A stretch of DNA of 44,827 nt from an uncultured Oscillospiraceae bacterium (lineage in GTDB: Bacteria > Bacillota > Clostridia > Oscillospirales > Acutalibacteraceae), in contig UQVI01000001.1 in the NCBI GenBank assembly GCA_900544515.1, positions 1 through 44,827 of the forward strand. The letters are read 5' to 3'. Under the pieces are notes generated by a model. The model searched no databases and was not told the origin of the DNA. It saw nothing but the letters and a program-made list of their open reading frames with translations. Both the position numbers and the translations under genes were made by a program. Shown piece after piece: positions 32,795 to 39,998 of the stretch. Within the stretch, counting starts at the first letter, position 1, and the number at the start of each line of letters is the position of its first letter.

Positions 32795-33637
32795 ATGAAC
32801 CGACTTTTAATTGTTGACGGTAATAATCTGTTGTTTCAGATGTTTTTCGGTATGCCTGCGAGAATCGTAAATGAACAGGGTAAAGCAATTCAGGGAACAC
32901 TGGGATTTACAGGTGCGTTATTGAAAATAATTCGCAAAACGAATCCAACACACATTGCAGTATTTTTTGACGGAGAACACGAAAATAATCGCACCGCTTT
33001 TAATCCCGATTACAAGGCAAACAGAATGGATTACAGTGAAGTTCCTGAACAGGACAACCCTTTTTCACAGCTTAATGATGTTTATGATGCACTTGATTAT
33101 CTTGGTATAAAGCATACTGAAACCATAAACTGTGAAGCGGATGATTTAATTGCAGGTTATGCGCTGACATACGGACAGGAGAATGAAATTATCATTTCAT
33201 CATTTGACAGTGACTTTTTTCAGTTGATAACAAATCATGTATCTGTACTCAGATATCGCGGTGATAAAACAGTAATCTGTACACCTGATTATATAAAGGA
33301 AAAATTCGGCATCGTACCGTCGCAATATGCGGATTTTAAATCCCTTGTCGGTGATGTATCTGATAATATTAAGGGAGCAGATAAGATTGGTCCTAAAACA
33401 GCGGCATTACTTCTGAATGAGTTTGGCACTTTGCAGAATATTCTTATAAATGCAGATGAGATAAAGAGACCGTCAATCAGAGAATCTGTAACCAGAAATT
33501 CCGAAAGGTTGAAAATGAATTATAAAATTATCCGGCTTGACAATTCAGCATTGCTGCCATTTGAAATCAGTGAACTTAAATATACTTTTACTGAAATAAC
33601 GACAAATGAGGTATTAAAGGGTATAGGCTTAAAGTAA
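32795..33637 (+). CDS. Stand-alone 5'-3' exonuclease (FEN family, PolI N-domain-like)
   Basis: A 280-aa flap-endonuclease/5'-3' exonuclease without a polymerase domain, likely to remove primer RNA and flaps. Metal-binding acidic motifs: Asp8 in LLIVDGNNLLF, VFFDGEHENNRT with the following PDYKANR, INCEADDLIAGYA, ISSFDSDFFQL and SLVGDVSDNIKG, then the helix-hairpin-helix GADKIGPKTAALLL. I start at ATG 32795, behind GAGGAAA; a TTG upstream inside the previous gene is unlikely. Such single-domain copies occur beside full-length PolI in many Bacillota. Confidence 0.88.
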   Translation: MNRLLIVDGNNLLFQMFFGMPARIVNEQGKAIQGTLGFTGALLKIIRKTNPTHIAVFFDGEHENNRTAFNPDYKANRMDYSEVPEQDNPFSQLNDVYDALDYLGIKHTETINCEADDLIAGYALTYGQENEIIISSFDSDFFQLITNHVSVLRYRGDKTVICTPDYIKEKFGIVPSQYADFKSLVGDVSDNIKGADKIGPKTAALLLNEFGTLQNILINADEIKRPSIRESVTRNSERLKMNYKIIRLDNSALLPFEISELKYTFTEITTNEVLKGIGLK

Positions 33638-33659
33638 AATTATATAATAATAAAAAATA

Positions 33660-33720
33660 CCTTACGTAACCTATTGCTTGTTACGCTGCGTAATGCCTTA
33701 CAATAGGGACTGTAAGGAGG
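33660..33720 (+). promoter_or_regulatory. Nested inverted repeat overlapping the MerR-like gene's ribosome site
   Basis: Three nested arms can pair: CCTTAC (33660-33665) with GTAAGG (33712-33717), CCTATTG (33670-33676) with CAATAGG (33701-33707), and TTACGC/GCGTAA around 33681-33693. The outer right arm includes the start of the ribosome site AAGGAGG (33714-33720), so the hairpin could block translation; as DNA it could be an operator for the regulator itself. Confidence 0.65.
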
Positions 33721-33730
33721 TGAAAGACTT

Positions 33731-34450
33731 ATGTCAAAATACACAACAGGAGAAATGGCTAAGCTTTGCAATGTTACTGTGCGCACGGTTCAGTACTATG
33801 ATACAAGGGGAATACTCATTCCTGCCCAGCTGAGCGAAGGCGGCAGAAGGCTTTACAATGATGATGATTTGAAAAAGCTGCGGCTCATCTGTTATCTTAA
33901 GAATATAGGCTTATCCCTTGACAGCATTGCCGATATACTGACTGCTGAAAATGGTAAAAATGTTATTTCTACCATTCTTCAGGAGCAGAGGGCACAGCTG
34001 AAAAATGATATTGAACAGCAAAAGGAAAGCCTTAAGGAGATTGACGGCTTTTTGAATGAGCTTGAAAGCTGCAGGTCATTTTCTGTTGAATCTATAAAAG
34101 ACATAGTAAATTTTATGGAGAACAGGCAATCGCTGAAAAATCTGCATATAAAAATGATTCTGGTAGGACTTGTTGTGGATGCTATTGAGATTTCAACAAT
34201 TGTTCTCTGGATTGTTAAAGGAATATGGATTCCTTTTGCAGTCGGAATGGTAATCGTTGTTCTTCTCGTTTCGTGGATATTTAATGTTTACTGCAAAAAT
34301 GTAGCATATATTTGTCCTGAATGCCACGAGATTTTCAAGCCGGAAAAAAAGGAAATGTTTTTTGCAAAGCATACACCGAAAACAAGGAAGCTCACATGCA
34401 CCCATTGCGGTCACAAAAGTTACTGCGTTGAGGTAGGAAATAAACAATAA
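33731..34450 (+). CDS. Membrane-spanning MerR-family regulator with C-terminal zinc ribbon
   Basis: A 239-aa protein. Residues 4-70 are a MerR winged helix (TTGEMAKLCNVTVRTVQYYD, SEGGRRLYNDDDLKKL), followed by a coiled coil (~80-125), where MerR proteins dimerise. Then come two membrane segments (about 138-158 and 164-185) and a cytoplasmic zinc ribbon (CPECHEIF and CTHCGHKSYC). The DNA-binding domain is thus tethered to the membrane. The inducer is unknown. A long inverted repeat sits over its ribosome site. It is flanked by the stand-alone exonuclease and a bidirectional terminator, with no obvious target operon. Confidence 0.85.
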   Translation: MSKYTTGEMAKLCNVTVRTVQYYDTRGILIPAQLSEGGRRLYNDDDLKKLRLICYLKNIGLSLDSIADILTAENGKNVISTILQEQRAQLKNDIEQQKESLKEIDGFLNELESCRSFSVESIKDIVNFMENRQSLKNLHIKMILVGLVVDAIEISTIVLWIVKGIWIPFAVGMVIVVLLVSWIFNVYCKNVAYICPECHEIFKPEKKEMFFAKHTPKTRKLTCTHCGHKSYCVEVGNKQ

Positions 34451-34454
34451 TAAA

Positions 34455-34485
34455 ACACCCTATAGTCAATTTGACTATAGGGTGT
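34455..34485. terminator. Bidirectional terminator between the MerR-like and LCP genes
   Basis: A 14-bp perfect stem with a 3-nt loop (34455-34468 with 34472-34485), with A-rich and T-rich sides, lies between two convergent genes. Confidence 0.88.
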
Positions 34486-34490
34486 AAATT

Positions 34491-35816
34491 TTATTTATCT
34501 GAATTTTCGTCAGCATTTATGTCGTCGGAGCTTTTATTATAGATATAGTCTGTCAGCATTTGCTTATTCTCTTCTGTATTTATGCTGATAACACTGTTTC
34601 CCCTGATTGTGGCGTAATCCCATGTGCCCTCAAATGGTACTTTTGTCTGGTGCATATCACCGGTGATACAAAAGGCAGCCTGCATTACAAAGCTCATCAG
34701 CTCGCCCTTGCTCATATCTGTTTCAATATAAGGTGCTGATTTGTAAGCCATATTGTATAATCTGAATGGGCTTGAGTGCTTTGCACTGGTAAGGATTGCA
34801 CTCATAACCGTACGCTGTCTTTCTGTTCGCACAAAGTCGGTGTCAATCTTTCTGATACGGCAGTAGGCAAGAGCCTGTTCACCACTGAGCTTGTACTTAC
34901 CTGAATCAAGCTTTACGTGATCGTAGCGATAAGGGTGGCTTGTTACTTCCTTTGCCTCTGCTTCGGTAACATCAACCTCAACACCGCCGAGACTATCCAC
35001 AAGCACCTTGAACATTTCAAAATCAACAACGGCATAACCGTCAATGTCAATGCCGAAATTGTACTCGATTGCATCCACAACGCCCTGATATCCGCCTGAT
35101 GAACAAGCGGCATTCAGGCGCTGTTCGCCCTCAAGTGCAGGAATATATACCCAAGTGTCTCGCAAAAAAGATACCATTTTAATGCAGTGGTGCTTCATAT
35201 CAAGCGATACCAGCATCATCGTGTCAGAACGTGTTTGTTCAGCATTTTCACCGGTACGTGCATCAACACCCAGCAGCAGGATATTTTTAACCATTGCACT
35301 GCTTTCGAGAGAATCGGCAGCAGCAAATTTATTTTCCTGCTTCTCGTTATAGTTTATTCTGCCCATAGCTACGGAGACGGAGCCGACGATAATAAGCACC
35401 AGTACAAGAATAAATACAAGTATGCTTTTACCTACAGATAGATGTGGCAGTTTGCCCTTTTTCTTTGGCGGCTTATCAGATCGGTTTTTGTGCGTCTTTT
35501 TCTGCCTGTCCGCCTTGTTTTGTTCAGGTTTCTGCGGGCTCTGATGACCGAAGAAATCATTTACCGTCTCGCTTCTGAAACGCTGCGGCTGCTCAGTATT
35601 ATTCACATATGGCCGTGAAAAATCATCACAGGGGTTGATTCCGCTTTCTCTTCTTTGATTATCCTGTACCACATTTTCATTTTTCTGTCTGTTATTAAAA
35701 TTTAAGTCAATCGGATTGTAACCGTAAAAATTTTCCTCTTCAGGGACAGTTCTGTCAATATCACGGTTACGGTTTCTTCTTTCGGGATTAAAGCCTTCAT
35801 TTTCAAAACGAGGCAT
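34491..35816 (-). CDS. LytR-CpsA-Psr (LCP) family cell-wall polymer transferase
   Basis: A 441-aa membrane protein of the family that attaches teichoic acids or other polymers from undecaprenyl pyrophosphate to peptidoglycan. A long polar cytoplasmic tail (1-125, rich in Arg, Asn and Gln and ending KPPKKKGK) precedes one membrane helix (131-150). The LCP domain follows: ILLLGVDARTGENAEQTRSD, SFLRDTWVYIP, RLNAACSSGGYQG, FEMFKVLVDSLGGVEVDV and YCRIRKIDTDFVRTERQR. The key Arg and Asp residues are kept. The ribosome site GGAGGTGA is strong and a promoter lies upstream. Confidence 0.92.
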   Translation of the reverse strand: MPRFENEGFNPERRNRNRDIDRTVPEEENFYGYNPIDLNFNNRQKNENVVQDNQRRESGINPCDDFSRPYVNNTEQPQRFRSETVNDFFGHQSPQKPEQNKADRQKKTHKNRSDKPPKKKGKLPHLSVGKSILVFILVLVLIIVGSVSVAMGRINYNEKQENKFAAADSLESSAMVKNILLLGVDARTGENAEQTRSDTMMLVSLDMKHHCIKMVSFLRDTWVYIPALEGEQRLNAACSSGGYQGVVDAIEYNFGIDIDGYAVVDFEMFKVLVDSLGGVEVDVTEAEAKEVTSHPYRYDHVKLDSGKYKLSGEQALAYCRIRKIDTDFVRTERQRTVMSAILTSAKHSSPFRLYNMAYKSAPYIETDMSKGELMSFVMQAAFCITGDMHQTKVPFEGTWDYATIRGNSVISINTEENKQMLTDYIYNKSSDDINADENSDK

Positions 35817-35834
35817 CGAATCACCTCCACAGAT

Positions 35835-35863
35835 ATATTACTGCATAACGTTATTAATTTCAA
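35835..35863 (-). promoter_or_regulatory. Promoter for the LCP gene
   Basis: On the minus strand TTGAAA (35858-35863) and TAATAT (35835-35840) are separated by 17 bases. The -10 box is only 18 bases from the start codon, so the leader would be very short. Confidence 0.5.
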
Positions 35864-35883
35864 CTAACAATTTGTAAATAATA

Positions 35884-35912
35884 TTGACAATAAAAGTTAA
35901 GTCCTATAAAAT
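35884..35912 (+). promoter_or_regulatory. Promoter for rnpB
   Basis: A consensus TTGACA (35884-35889) and TAAAAT (35907-35912) are separated by 17 bases. Transcription would start about 7 bases later, exactly at the 5' end of the RNA. Confidence 0.85.
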
Positions 35913-35918
35913 AGATAT

Positions 35919-36249
35919 GCGAGTTGGCTTGGCAGTTGCGTATTGCTTTGCAATATGAGGAAAGTCCGAGCAGCACAGAGCAGGATGACGGCTAACGGCC
36001 GCCGAGGGTGACCTTAGGGAAAGTGCAACAGAAATATACCGCCTCTTATGAGGTAAGGGTGGAAAGGCGAGGTAAGAGCTCACCGAGAGAGTGGAGACAT
36101 TCTCTGCCATGTAAACCCCATCCGCTGCAACATCGACTAAAGGGTTGTTTGCTCGACACATAACTTTGAAGGATGGCTGGAGCGCTGGAGCAATTCAGCG
36201 TCGAGATAGATAATTGCCCATGACAGAACTCGGCTTACTGCCAACTCGC
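35919..36249 (+). ncRNA. rnpB: RNase P RNA, class A
   Basis: This is the catalytic RNA that trims 5' leaders from tRNA precursors. The P1 ends pair perfectly (GCGAGTTGG at 35919 with CCAACTCGC at 36241-36249). Conserved blocks are present in order: GAGGAAAGTCCGAGC, GACGGCTAACGGCCGCCGAG, AGGGAAAGTGCAACAGAAA, GGTGGAAAGGCG, GGTAAGAGCTCACCG, the AGATAGATAATTGCC core and ACAGAACTCGGCTTAC. Open reading frames on either strand within it are not genes. The 200 bases after it, up to the aldolase gene, show only weak hairpins and no gene. Confidence 0.97.
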
Positions 36250-36452
36250 ACTAAATTGCGTCTTTTTCCGTTATGCGTCGTTTTGTCAAAACAAATTTCG
36301 CATTTAAACAAATTGCTATGCAATATGAAACAAATGCTTCATTGTTTATCCTCTTCCCAAAAAGCTAATGCTTTTTAGGAACCCTGATTTAATTCCGCCC
36401 GGAAATTTGGTAATAAAATAATTTAATTATATTCATAAATGAGGTAATAAAA

Positions 36453-37295
36453 ATGCTTGTAAATATGAGCTCTCTTCTGGAGGATGCACAGAAGGGGAAT
36501 TATGCAGTCGGCTCGTTTTCCGTTGCAAATATGGAAATGGTGCTTGGCGTGCTTAAGGCAGCAAAGGAGCTTAATGCCCCTGTAATTTTACAGATTGCTG
36601 AAGTAAGATTAAAACAGAGTCCGCTGGAGATAATCGGTCCTTTAATGGTTGCGGCTGCTGAAAATGCAGATACGCCGGTGGCTGTTCATTTTGATCACGG
36701 CAAGACGCTTGAAAAAATCGGTCAGGCTCTGGACTTAGGCTTCACGTCTGTTATGTTTGACGGCTCACATCTTTCCCTTGATGAAAACATTGAGATGACC
36801 AAAAAGGTTATGGAAATGGCAGCAGAATATGATGCTGATGTTGAGGCGGAAATAGGTTGTGTAGGCGGTTCTGAGGACGGCTCTGAGGATATTGCCATTA
36901 ACTGTACAAAGGTGGAGGATGCCGTACGTTTTGAGGCGGAGACAAATGTTGATGCCCTTGCAATTGCAATTGGCAATGCACACGGCAATTACAAAAGCAC
37001 GCCGAAGCTCAGATTTGATATTCTTGAAGAGGTGGAGAAGAATACGGATTTACCGCTTGTTCTTCACGGCGGTACAGGTATTACTCCTGATGATTTTGTA
37101 AGGTGTTCACATACAGGAATCAAGAAAATAAATATTGCCACAGCTACCTTTGATATGGTTGAAAACACCGTTCATAAGTGCTATAATGAGGACAGCATTA
37201 AGGGGTATTACGATTTACAGGCTGCTGAGGTTGAGGGTGCTTATCAGAATGCGAAAAAGCACATACTCATTTTCGGAACAGATAATAAAGCGTAA
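36453..37295 (+). CDS. Class II aldolase, IolJ-like
   Basis: A 280-aa zinc-dependent aldolase. Metal ligands and active-site motifs are HFDHGKTLE (Asp81, His82), VEAEIGCVGGSED, IGNAHGNYKS and LVLHGGTGI. The protein is shorter than the fba product at 26268 and closer in layout to the IolJ/tagatose-bisphosphate type. IolJ splits 2-deoxy-5-keto-gluconate 6-phosphate into dihydroxyacetone phosphate and malonate semialdehyde. The choice rests on the iolC-like kinase 29 bp downstream, which makes that substrate; fructose- or tagatose-bisphosphate activity remains possible. No promoter could be placed with confidence upstream. Confidence 0.8.
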   Translation: MLVNMSSLLEDAQKGNYAVGSFSVANMEMVLGVLKAAKELNAPVILQIAEVRLKQSPLEIIGPLMVAAAENADTPVAVHFDHGKTLEKIGQALDLGFTSVMFDGSHLSLDENIEMTKKVMEMAAEYDADVEAEIGCVGGSEDGSEDIAINCTKVEDAVRFEAETNVDALAIAIGNAHGNYKSTPKLRFDILEEVEKNTDLPLVLHGGTGITPDDFVRCSHTGIKKINIATATFDMVENTVHKCYNEDSIKGYYDLQAAEVEGAYQNAKKHILIFGTDNKA

Positions 37296-37324
37296 TATCA
37301 CATTATATATAAGAGGTAAAATTT

Positions 37325-38341
37325 ATGAAATATATTGAATTTGATATGTCAAAGCCACTTGACTTTATCCCAATCGGCAGAATTGCGATTGATTTTAATC
37401 CCACCGATATGTATATGCCGCTCAGCCAGTCCTCTAATTTTAACAAATATGTAGGCGGCTCACCTGCGAATATTGCTGTCGGTCTTGCAAGACTTGGTTG
37501 CAAGGTTGGATTCTGCGGCTGCGTAAGTAATGATCAGTTCGGTGATTTTGTTGTGGATTACTTTGATAAAGAGGGTATTGACACAAGTCAGATTACAAGA
37601 GCTAAGAACGGCGAAGGTCTCGGCCTTACATTTACTGAGATTCTTTCAAAGGAAAAGTCCTCAATCCTTATGTACCGTGACAATGTTGCAGATTTCTGCA
37701 TGGCTCCTGAGGATATCAAGGAGGAGTATATCGCATCAGCAAAGGCTATTGTTATCAGCGGTACTGCTCTTGCGCAGTCTCCTTCACGTGAGGCCTGCCT
37801 TAAGGCAATGATGCTTGCGAAGAAGAATAATGTAAGAATTATTTTTGACATTGATTATCGTGAATATACTTGGAAATCAAAGGATGAAATCGCTGTTTAT
37901 TACAGCCTTGTTGCTCAGAATGCGGATATCATTATGGGCTCAAGAGAGGAATTTGATTTAACTGAGGGTATTGTTGGTGTTAAGGATTCTGACCCTGAGT
38001 CTGCTAAATATTGGCAGTCCTTTGGTGCGGCAATCTGCGTTATCAAGCACGGCAAGGAAGGCTCAACCGCTTATACAAACGATGGCAAATTCTATTCAAT
38101 CAAGCCTTTCCCTGCTGTTAAGCTTAAAGGCTTCGGTGGTGGTGACGGCTACGGCTCATCCTTCCTTTACAGCCTTTTACAGGGTAAGGAGATTATCGAG
38201 TGCCTTGAGTTCGGCTCAGCATCTGCATCAATCCTTATTTCTGCTCATTCCTGTTCAGATGCTATGCCGTCTGCAAAGCAGGTTGAGGATTTCATCAGAA
38301 AGAGCAAGGAAGAATACGGCGAAATGGTAGCCAGAGTTTAA
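37325..38341 (+). CDS. iolC: 5-dehydro-2-deoxygluconokinase-like PfkB kinase (IolC-like)
   Basis: A 338-aa ribokinase-family sugar kinase. It opens FIPIGRIAIDFNPTDMYMPL and has the substrate-binding YVGGSPANIAVGLARLGCKV, typical of IolC, with FDIDYREYTWKS in the middle. The catalytic motif is GFGGGDGYGSSF (Asp ~273), in place of the GAGD of most PfkB enzymes. IolC phosphorylates 2-deoxy-5-keto-gluconate late in myo-inositol breakdown, and the adjacent aldolase would cleave the product. No other inositol gene is in the window. Codon use is biased as in a highly expressed gene. Another PfkB substrate cannot be excluded. Confidence 0.82.
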   Translation: MKYIEFDMSKPLDFIPIGRIAIDFNPTDMYMPLSQSSNFNKYVGGSPANIAVGLARLGCKVGFCGCVSNDQFGDFVVDYFDKEGIDTSQITRAKNGEGLGLTFTEILSKEKSSILMYRDNVADFCMAPEDIKEEYIASAKAIVISGTALAQSPSREACLKAMMLAKKNNVRIIFDIDYREYTWKSKDEIAVYYSLVAQNADIIMGSREEFDLTEGIVGVKDSDPESAKYWQSFGAAICVIKHGKEGSTAYTNDGKFYSIKPFPAVKLKGFGGGDGYGSSFLYSLLQGKEIIECLEFGSASASILISAHSCSDAMPSAKQVEDFIRKSKEEYGEMVARV

Positions 38342-38380
38342 TAAAATACCGTTAAATTTAAAATCGTTTAGATAAAAATT

Positions 38381-38684
38381 GACCTGCTGATTTTAGCTGA
38401 GGTACGGTAACGAAGTATTGGTTTTTCGCAGAAATTGCCTGAAATACAGCCAAAAAGCCTCGCAAGACGCAAGTCTTGCTGCGATTTTAAGCAATATTTA
38501 CAGACGAATTTCCTAAGCTACAAAACTGCGAAGCACTTAAAATTGTTAGATTTTTAGTTAGAATAAGGCATAAAAATACCATAAGGCTGACGCCTTATGG
38601 TATTTTTTAACGCAATTATAGCTGAAAAGATAATGATTTTAAGCAACACTTCGTTATCGCGCCTCAGCTTTATGTCAGCAGGTC
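38381..38684. repeat. Structured intergenic element with long terminal inverted repeats
   Basis: The ends form an imperfect inverted repeat of about 36 bp (38381-38416 and 38648-38684, both starting GACCTGCTGA and sharing AGCTGAGG and TAACGAAGT). Inside are smaller stems: TTCGCAG (~38425) with CTGCGAA (~38526), ATTGC with GCAAT, the perfect hairpin GCAAGAC-GCAA-GTCTTGC (38462-38479), and the terminator at 38572. There is no open reading frame. It fills most of the 355-bp gap between convergent genes. Confidence 0.6.
38572..38608. terminator. Bidirectional intrinsic terminator
   Basis: A 16-bp perfect stem with loop TGAC (38572-38587 with 38592-38607), A-rich on the left and T-rich on the right. 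It serves the iolC-like gene and the opposing tautomerase operon. Confidence 0.9.
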
Positions 38685-38696
38685 TGTTTTGTTATG

Positions 38697-39035
38697 TTAA
38701 AAATTAAAATTGTTATATCCCCAGTGGTCTATTTCGGTATATTTTACATAGGTTCTGTCAGGTGAAACGCCGATATATTTTTTAGAAATTTCACAGATGC
38801 GCTTTGTTAAATCGTCATAGGCACTGTCTGATGCCTTGCCGAATATGGCAACCTCAAACATTGCACAAGGCTCGTCACTGCCCTTGAACCACATATCCTT
38901 CTTATCGGTGATTTCAACCATAAGCCAGCTCTCTGTTTTTCCCGGAATGGCTGTGATTGCAGAGCCAAGCTCAGATTTAATAATGGTTTTTGTTTCGGAT
39001 AAATCCTGATTTGTTTTTGCTTCAATAAATGGCAT
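38697..39035 (-). CDS. MIF/phenylpyruvate tautomerase family protein
   Basis: A 112-aa protein of the tautomerase superfamily, aligned by eye with human macrophage migration inhibitory factor. Pro2 (the catalytic N-terminal proline after Met removal) and Lys33 in PGKTESWLMV match MIF positions 1 and 32, and the segments DEPCAMFEVAIFGK, SPDRTYVKY and WGYNNFNF parallel EPCALC, SPDRVYINY and VGWNNSTF. MIF's CxxC redox pair is only half kept (CAMF). Keto-enol tautomerase activity is likely. Length is normal. AAGGAG precedes the start. It is last in a unit with an alpha/beta hydrolase and a sugar symporter. Confidence 0.88.
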   Translation of the reverse strand: MPFIEAKTNQDLSETKTIIKSELGSAITAIPGKTESWLMVEITDKKDMWFKGSDEPCAMFEVAIFGKASDSAYDDLTKRICEISKKYIGVSPDRTYVKYTEIDHWGYNNFNF

Positions 39036-39047
39036 AGCATTTGCTCC

Positions 39048-39998
39048 TTATAAATGTTTCTCAATAAATGCATCAAGCTTTTTGTGATATCCGACCTCAT
39101 CGGTTTTTATGGACTGCGCGTGGATGGCGTTATCGACAAGATAAAGCTCCTTTTCATTTCCGCAGATTTCATAAAGCTCAATGCTCATTCCGGTCGGAAC
39201 GAAATCATCCTCCTTGCCGTGAACAAAGAGCATAGGAACCTTTGCATTTTTGACAGCATTTCTTACATCGGTATCCTTAAAATCATAACCTGCAAATCTT
39301 TTGTTCATTGCATTTATTACTTTAAGAATTGTGTTTGTGTATTTCACACCTGCAGATTTTGCCACGTGGTCAAATTCATCAAGGGCACTTGTGTAAGGAC
39401 AGTCGGCAACTGCCAGCTTAACCTGGCTCGGTACTTTATCTGACATCTGACAGACTGTTGCACCGCCCATAGAAACGCCGTGTATGATGATTTTTATATC
39501 CTGACCGAATCTGCGGATCAGGTAGTCCAGCCATTCAAGGCTGTCAATGCTTTCAAAATAGTCGTAGCCCATATAAGCTCCACCGCTTTCACCCTGTGCT
39601 ACGTGGTCAACAGAAAGGAAATTATAACCCTTTTCTATGTAATATTGCATAAAGTTGGCAGGGTCACCGTTATGGTCTGTTCGGCAGCCGTGTGCAAAAA
39701 ATACGAAAACATTGCTCTCATTTTTATTTAATGTCAGATAACCTTTCAAAAGGTCACCGCGTTCGGAGGTGATTGAGATTTTCTCCGTCTCCTGCTGCTC
39801 ATTCCATTTCACTTTGTTTTCAGTAAAGGCAATCATATCACTGTAATCGGTTTTGTCACCCATTTCGGAAAGACGTTTGATTATGGACTTTTTCTTTTTT
39901 TCTCTTGCAGTGATTTCTTTATATCCGTCAATTGCTGCTTTGCATAAGCATCCTGCAGCAGCAGTCACAACACCGACTGCTATAAGTTTTTTATTCAT
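39048..39998 (-). CDS. Membrane-anchored alpha/beta hydrolase
   Basis: A 316-aa serine hydrolase with one N-terminal hydrophobic segment (about 4-22), either an anchor or an uncleaved signal. The catalytic triad is readable: Ser in IIHGVSMGGATV, Asp in LFVHGKEDDFVP and His in DNAIHAQS; the oxyanion HG motif is FFAHGCRTDHNGD. It resembles the BAAT/DUF-type and FrsA-like esterases. Substrate is unknown. I start at ATG 39998, ten bases after AGAGGT; it overlaps the symporter stop in ATGAATAA. The TTG three codons earlier is too close to the ribosome site. Confidence 0.85.
   Translation of the reverse strand: MNKKLIAVGVVTAAAGCLCKAAIDGYKEITAREKKKKSIIKRLSEMGDKTDYSDMIAFTENKVKWNEQQETEKISITSERGDLLKGYLTLNKNESNVFVFFAHGCRTDHNGDPANFMQYYIEKGYNFLSVDHVAQGESGGAYMGYDYFESIDSLEWLDYLIRRFGQDIKIIIHGVSMGGATVCQMSDKVPSQVKLAVADCPYTSALDEFDHVAKSAGVKYTNTILKVINAMNKRFAGYDFKDTDVRNAVKNAKVPMLFVHGKEDDFVPTGMSIELYEICGNEKELYLVDNAIHAQSIKTDEVGYHKKLDAFIEKHL

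Noticed and set aside
35904..36161. An 85-codon open frame on the minus strand
   Set aside because: It lies entirely within the conserved core of RNase P RNA.
36250..36452. A regulatory RNA between rnpB and the aldolase gene
   Set aside because: Only short weak hairpins (for example AAAAAGC/GCTTTTT near 36359) are visible, with no known riboswitch core or clear promoter.
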